Notes under the pieces: model-generated
Told to the model about the DNA's origin: nothing
Databases searched by the model: none
Seen by the model: the letters and a program-made list of their open reading frames with translations, nothing else
Shown: piece after piece, positions 62,648-64,000 of the stretch
How positions within the stretch are numbered: position 1 is the stretch's first letter
Layout: each line of letters starts with the position of its first letter
Assembly: GCF_003958625.1 (NCBI RefSeq)
Contig: NZ_RSEL01000028.1
Span: 313,669 to 377,668, forward strand
From: Tsuneonella rigui
GTDB lineage: Bacteria; Pseudomonadota; Alphaproteobacteria; Sphingomonadales; Sphingomonadaceae
Direction: 5' to 3'
DNA: 64,000 nucleotides
Program-made: the position numbers and the translations under genes

Positions 62648-63064
62648 TCACGCGCCGAAATCCGGCTGAGCGACCTGAAGGATGCGCAGGCGCCGCACGG
62701 TCCCGGCGCGATTTGGCCATTCGATACTCGCGCCCTCCGGCATGCCGATAAGTGCCGCGCCGATGGGAGTGACCACCGACACGCGATCGTGCTCGCTGTC
62801 CGCGTCTCGAGGATAAACCAGCTGAACGCGGCGCGTGCGGCCTGTCGCTTCGTCCTCGAACAGGACATGCGACAACATGGTCGCCACATTTATGGGCAGA
62901 GATTGCCGCTCGAATATCTCCGCTCGTTCAAGTTCCTCCAGGAGCAATCGCGCCCCCATCGATGACGTTGCGAGCGAAGAAAGAGCGAGGCCCGACAGCG
63001 CGTCGGCCTCGGTATCGATCAACGTGATGGGTGGACGCGCGGGGTCCGCTGCTACTGTGTGCAT
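62648..63064 (-). CDS. rnk: Rnk-type nucleoside diphosphate kinase regulator / GreA-like C-terminal protein (138 aa)
   Basis: PPITLIDTEADALSGLAL and HVLFEDEATGRTRRVQLVYPRDADSEHDRVSVVTPIGAALIGMPEGASIEWP follow the Rnk pattern: a short N-terminal helix pair with a GreA/GreB-like C-terminal domain. Rnk proteins bind RNA polymerase near the secondary channel. The ATG at 63064 lies directly opposite the plus-strand frame at 63063. Confidence 0.85.
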   Translation of the reverse strand: MHTVAADPARPPITLIDTEADALSGLALSSLATSSMGARLLLEELERAEIFERQSLPINVATMLSHVLFEDEATGRTRRVQLVYPRDADSEHDRVSVVTPIGAALIGMPEGASIEWPNRAGTVRRLRILQVAQPDFGA

Positions 63065-63239
63065 GGCTCGAAATCCTGAGAAACCGTCCGTTAGTCACGG
63101 ACTGGAAGATGCTTCCGTGGACGCCCCGAGCTCGATTTGGGTGAGCTCGGGGCTAGATGCCTGCGAGCAGTTGGCCACCGTGAAAGCGGCTTCTGGTTGG
63201 CTGAGTGACCATCGCTTCAAGGTGGTCGGTGTGCGCTAG
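63063..63239 (+). CDS. possible 58-residue protein opposite rnk and rsmB
   Basis: MARNPEKPSVSHGLEDASVD, then a chain ending DHRFKVVGVR. Its ATG overlaps the rnk ATG on the other strand and its stop overlaps the rsmB stop by 4 bases. No domain, and no clear ribosome binding site. A perfect hairpin at 63123-63153 lies inside it, which may be the true feature. Confidence 0.3.
   Translation: MARNPEKPSVSHGLEDASVDAPSSIWVSSGLDACEQLATVKAASGWLSDHRFKVVGVR
63123..63153. terminator. 11-bp-stem hairpin downstream of rsmB
   Basis: GCCCCGAGCTC (63123-63133) pairs perfectly with GAGCTCGGGGC (63143-63153) across a 9-nt loop. It lies 83 bp after the rsmB stop, before rnk on the same strand. No T-run follows, but the stem is strong. 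Confidence 0.55.
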
Positions 63240-64000
63240 GTAGTCAAGTGACCGACTTTCCACCGCGCGACAAAGAACCCGTCGAGCCCCCCCACCTCGG
63301 CCAGCAATCCCGGATGCGTGCGCAACCAGCCTTCGGCCGTCGGTTCGAGGCCGGCCGGTGCTTCGCCAGCCCCGATCGGCAGCGGCAGTAACGCGACTGG
63401 CGGGGCTTGCGCCTCGCCCTCTTCCGGTTCGAGCGAGCAGGTCGCGAAGACCAGCACCCCGCCGGGCGCGAGCCAGCCGGTGGCGCGCGCCAGCAGGGCC
63501 GCCTGCAGGTCCGCCATCTCGGCGATCTGGCGGGGGCCGATGCGGTGGAGGACGTCGGGGTGGCGGCGGCAGGTGCCCGTCGCGGTGCACGGCGCATCGA
63601 GCAGGATAGCGTCGTACTGGCGCGACGGCTCCCACTTTAGCGCGTCGGCCGCGACGACTTCGGCGGTGAGACCGGTGCGGTCGAGGTTCTCCACCAGCCG
63701 GTCCAATCGCTTGACGCTCTTGTCGAGGCTGGTCACCTGCCAGCCGGCGGCGGCGAGCTGCAGCGTCTTGCCGCCGGGCGCGGCGCACAGGTCGAGCACG
63801 CGGCGGCCCTCGCCCGCGCCCAGCAGGCGCGCGGGAATCGAGGCGGCGAGATCCTGCACCCACCACGCACCTTCCTCGAACCCGGGCAGCCGTTCGACCG
63901 CGCTGCCGCGCGGCAGGCGGACATGCCCGGGGGCGAGCGACACGCCGCCGAGTTCGCTTGCCCAGCGCTCGATCTCGGACGGATCGCGCAGCGACAGGTC
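63236..64000 (-). CDS. rsmB: 16S rRNA (cytosine-C5)-methyltransferase RsmB-like (partial, 5' end outside window)
   Basis: The frame continues to the window edge (DLSLRDPSEIERWASELGG at the right end). LDLCAAPGGKTLQLAAAGW is the SAM loop, DAPCTATGTCRRHPDV and FATCSLEPEEGE have the two Cys of m5C RNA methyltransferases. The N-terminal NusB-like part would lie outside the window. High GC as in the neighbouring housekeeping genes. Confidence 0.9.
   Translation of the reverse strand, partial: DLSLRDPSEIERWASELGGVSLAPGHVRLPRGSAVERLPGFEEGAWWVQDLAASIPARLLGAGEGRRVLDLCAAPGGKTLQLAAAGWQVTSLDKSVKRLDRLVENLDRTGLTAEVVAADALKWEPSRQYDAILLDAPCTATGTCRRHPDVLHRIGPRQIAEMADLQAALLARATGWLAPGGVLVFATCSLEPEEGEAQAPPVALLPLPIGAGEAPAGLEPTAEGWLRTHPGLLAEVGGLDGFFVARWKVGHLTT

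Overview
The window reads as chromosomal DNA of an alphaproteobacterium of the Sphingomonadales. Support for this: three TonB-dependent receptors placed among catabolic genes, a short LOV-HTH photoreceptor of the Erythrobacter EL222 type, MucR and DUF6961 proteins, the trio DUF3489-DUF2924-large serine recombinase, and a GC-rich housekeeping segment at the right end.

Layout. (1) 1-1400: scraps, namely the tail of an ImmA/IrrE-like protein and a decayed, 5'-truncated mmsB carrying an 8-bp tandem repeat. (2) 1411-29209: a large catabolic region holding a gamma-glutamyltransferase-like enzyme, an amidohydrolase, two MFS carriers, two paralogous esterases, two TonB receptors, a DUF885 peptidase, two TetR regulators, heterotetrameric sarcosine oxidase (soxBDAG) with purU and folD, an S9 peptidase, a branched-chain aminotransferase and an Lrp regulator. 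Three copies of one palindromic operator lie upstream of esterase 1, between receptor 2 and TetR 2, and upstream of soxB. They tie the esterases, receptor 2, the DUF885 peptidase and the sarcosine oxidase operon into one probable regulon. The enzymes would suit use of an N-methylated, perhaps ester-containing, peptide: import, ester and amide cleavage, N-demethylation, and one-carbon disposal through tetrahydrofolate. The substrate is inference. (3) 29506-35804: an AtuA/DUF4387 pair with a GPH-type transporter, a third TonB receptor and a divergent Crp/Fnr regulator; two perfect palindromes lie in the divergent promoter. (4) 35950-43883: accessory DNA with a small tyrosine recombinase, an SRAP protein, a secreted nuclease, MucR, tiny coupled membrane proteins and three exported proteins of unknown role. 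(5) 43999-49688: a probable defence island with a PD-(D/E)XK protein, a SIR2-like protein, an adenine methyltransferase with an overlapping nuclease-like partner, and a DUF2188 gene next to a TIR/deoxyribosyltransferase-like protein. (6) 49793-54884: a LOV-HTH photoreceptor divergent from a run of same-strand genes (HIG1-like, folE, renalase-like, DCC, DUF427, SDR), the pattern of a light-response cluster. (7) 55086-59342: an orphan HsdR_N protein, a lipoprotein and the recombinase trio ending beside tRNA-Lys, a likely island edge. (8) 59532-64000: tRNA-Lys and core genes folK, aguB, a SIMPL protein, msrA, rnk and rsmB (cut by the window end).

Starts were adjusted by Shine-Dalgarno sequence, overlap with neighbours and family length. 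All assignments come from reading motifs by eye; no database search was possible.
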